From Candidatus Bipolaricaulota bacterium (GTDB lineage Bacteria; Bipolaricaulota; Bipolaricaulia; Bipolaricaulales; Bipolaricaulaceae), in contig JAGGRX010000058.1 in NCBI GenBank assembly GCA_021159405.1, positions 1 to 6,377 of the forward strand: 6,377 bases of DNA. The letters run 5' to 3'. Under the pieces are notes generated by a model, which made no database searches, was not told the origin of the DNA, and was given only the letters and a program-made list of their open reading frames with translations. The position numbers were made by a program, and so were the translations under genes. Below, in pieces: positions 5,512 through 6,377 of this stretch (positions within the stretch are counted from its first letter, which is position 1; each line of letters opens with the position of its first letter).

Positions 5512-6377
5512 TTAAAGGATATAGCGGGAGAGTTCAAGGTCCGCTGCCAGGCCGGAAACCCTCTCCCGCACGTACTCGCGGTCGATCACGAACCTCTCCC
5601 CGCGGTGCAGGTCGGCGGAAAAGGACAGCTCCTCCATCACGCGTTCCATCACCGTGATCAGCCGCCGCGCCCCGATGTCCTCCAGGGCCCGGTTGAGCTC
5701 GGCGGCTACGCGGGCGATCTCGGCTATGGCCTCGTCGGTGAACTCCACCTCTACCCCCTCCGTGGAGAGCAGAGCTTGATATTGCTTGGTCAGGGCATCC
5801 TCCGGCTCCACCAGGATCCGCCTGAAGTGTTCTTCGGTTAACGGGTGAAGCTCGACGCGGATGGGCAGCCGCCCCTGGAGTTCGGGCATGAGGTCGCTGG
5901 GCCTGGCCTGGGAGAAGGCGCCGGCCGCGATGAACAGGATGTTGTCGGTGCGCACAGTCCCGTAGCGGGTGCGCACGGTGGTCCCCTCAAGGAGCGGCAG
6001 GAGATCCCGCTGCACCCCCTGGCGGGACACCCCTGGGCCGCCCCGCTCCTCCGCCCCGCCCAAGGCGAGCTTGTCCAGCTCGTCGATGAACACGATCCCT
6101 GACTCTTCGGCCAACCTCACCCCCTCGGCCCGCACCTCCTCCATGTTCAAAAGCCGCTCCAAGGCCTCCTCCCGCAACACTTCCCGCGCCTTTGCCACCG
6201 TCATCCGCTTCGGCCTCCTTGGGGTAGGGAAACCGGCAAACAGCTGAGACAGATCGATCCCCAGTTGGTCCATCCCCGCCTCGGAGAACACGTTGATCTG
6301 GGGGATCACGGATTCCTTGACCGGGATCTCCACCCACTGGTCCTCCAGTTCCCCGGCCCTGAGCCTTTCCCTAAGCC
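5512..6377 (-). CDS. hslU: HslU, ATPase subunit of the HslUV protease, C-terminal portion
   Basis: The last 287 residues or so of HslU; the frame runs off the right edge (it begins LRERLRAGELEDQWVEIPV), so the GTG at 6333 is not the true start. HslU is an AAA+ hexamer that unfolds substrates and feeds them into the HslV peptidase in the cytoplasm. Visible parts are the intermediate domain (LRAGELED through the DLSQLF region), Walker B GIVFIDELDK (6099-6070), the sensor 1 region ILFIAAGAF, the arginine-finger segment LQGRLPIRVEL, the sensor 2 segment IGARRLITVMERVMEE, and a C-terminus LSRYIL that closely matches the LSRFIL tail E. coli HslU docks into HslV. Walker A and the pore loop lie outside the window. 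The encoded residues look intact and functional. hslV would be expected upstream, beyond the edge. Stop TAA; the NEW3 gene starts 46 nt further on. Confidence 0.97.
   Translation of the reverse strand, partial: LRERLRAGELEDQWVEIPVKESVIPQINVFSEAGMDQLGIDLSQLFAGFPTPRRPKRMTVAKAREVLREEALERLLNMEEVRAEGVRLAEESGIVFIDELDKLALGGAEERGGPGVSRQGVQRDLLPLLEGTTVRTRYGTVRTDNILFIAAGAFSQARPSDLMPELQGRLPIRVELHPLTEEHFRRILVEPEDALTKQYQALLSTEGVEVEFTDEAIAEIARVAAELNRALEDIGARRLITVMERVMEELSFSADLHRGERFVIDREYVRERVSGLAADLELSRYIL

Noticed and set aside
5491..5513. Inverted repeat AAAAGT / ACTTTT between hslU and the NEW3 gene
   Set aside because: It is a six-pair AT-rich stem with an 11-nt loop that partly overlaps the hslU stop. 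It is too unstable to support as a terminator or attenuator.
5466..5537. Upstream ATG (5537) as the start of the NEW3 protein
   Set aside because: It would place 24 unusual residues before a clear signal peptide and overlap the hslU end. The AGGAGG at 5471-5476 points to 5465 instead.
4584..5657. Long + strand open frame (357 codons) antisense to the NEW3 gene and the end of hslU
   Set aside because: It is a GC-driven shadow: its translation is low-complexity with no recognisable family, while the opposite strand has a signal peptide, domains and a good ribosome binding site. Other antisense frames, such as 2496-2999, 3111-3641 and 3963-4304, are rejected for the same reason.

Overview
The window is a bacterial chromosomal segment of fairly high GC content (about 60% by eye), densely coded, with strong AGGAGG-type ribosome binding sites. 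HslU, an OmpH/Skp-like protein and an ABC-2 exporter all indicate a bacterium. The OmpH-like protein hints at a diderm (two-membrane) cell but does not prove it. No gene here fixes the phylum; an uncultured, possibly thermophilic lineage would fit, but that is a guess. I see no mobile element, phage gene, CRISPR array, tRNA or rRNA.

Layout. Two genes run on the + strand: a DUF6880-type helical-repeat protein cut off by the left edge (3-1331), then a membrane-anchored coiled-coil protein with an OmpH/Skp-like domain (start 1401 or 1404, end 2273). They converge on a - strand cluster across a hairpin terminator at 2305-2343. Read in its own direction, the - strand cluster is: hslU (protease ATPase, 5' part beyond the right edge, ending at 5512); a secreted, membrane-tethered protein with three NEW3-like Ig-fold domains (5465-4215); an ABC transporter ATPase (4211-3513, with its C-terminal part continuing in frame to 3291); and an ABC-2 type permease (3284-2355).

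The last three - strand genes form a tight operon with gaps of 3 and 6 nt (the second measured from the full-length ATPase stop). They probably act together: the ATPase and permease form an ABC-2 exporter, and the NEW3 protein presents its domains outside the membrane. The substrate cannot be read from the sequence.

The most notable observation is an in-frame TAG at 3513-3515 in the ATPase gene. After it, 73 further codons stay open in the same frame, read as the usual C-terminal domain of this ATPase family, and end 6 nt before the permease start. The gene is therefore interrupted by one nonsense codon (mutation, sequence error or readthrough) and is not simply a short protein. I found no convincing wholly new system; the NEW3-ABC trio is the least understood functional unit here.
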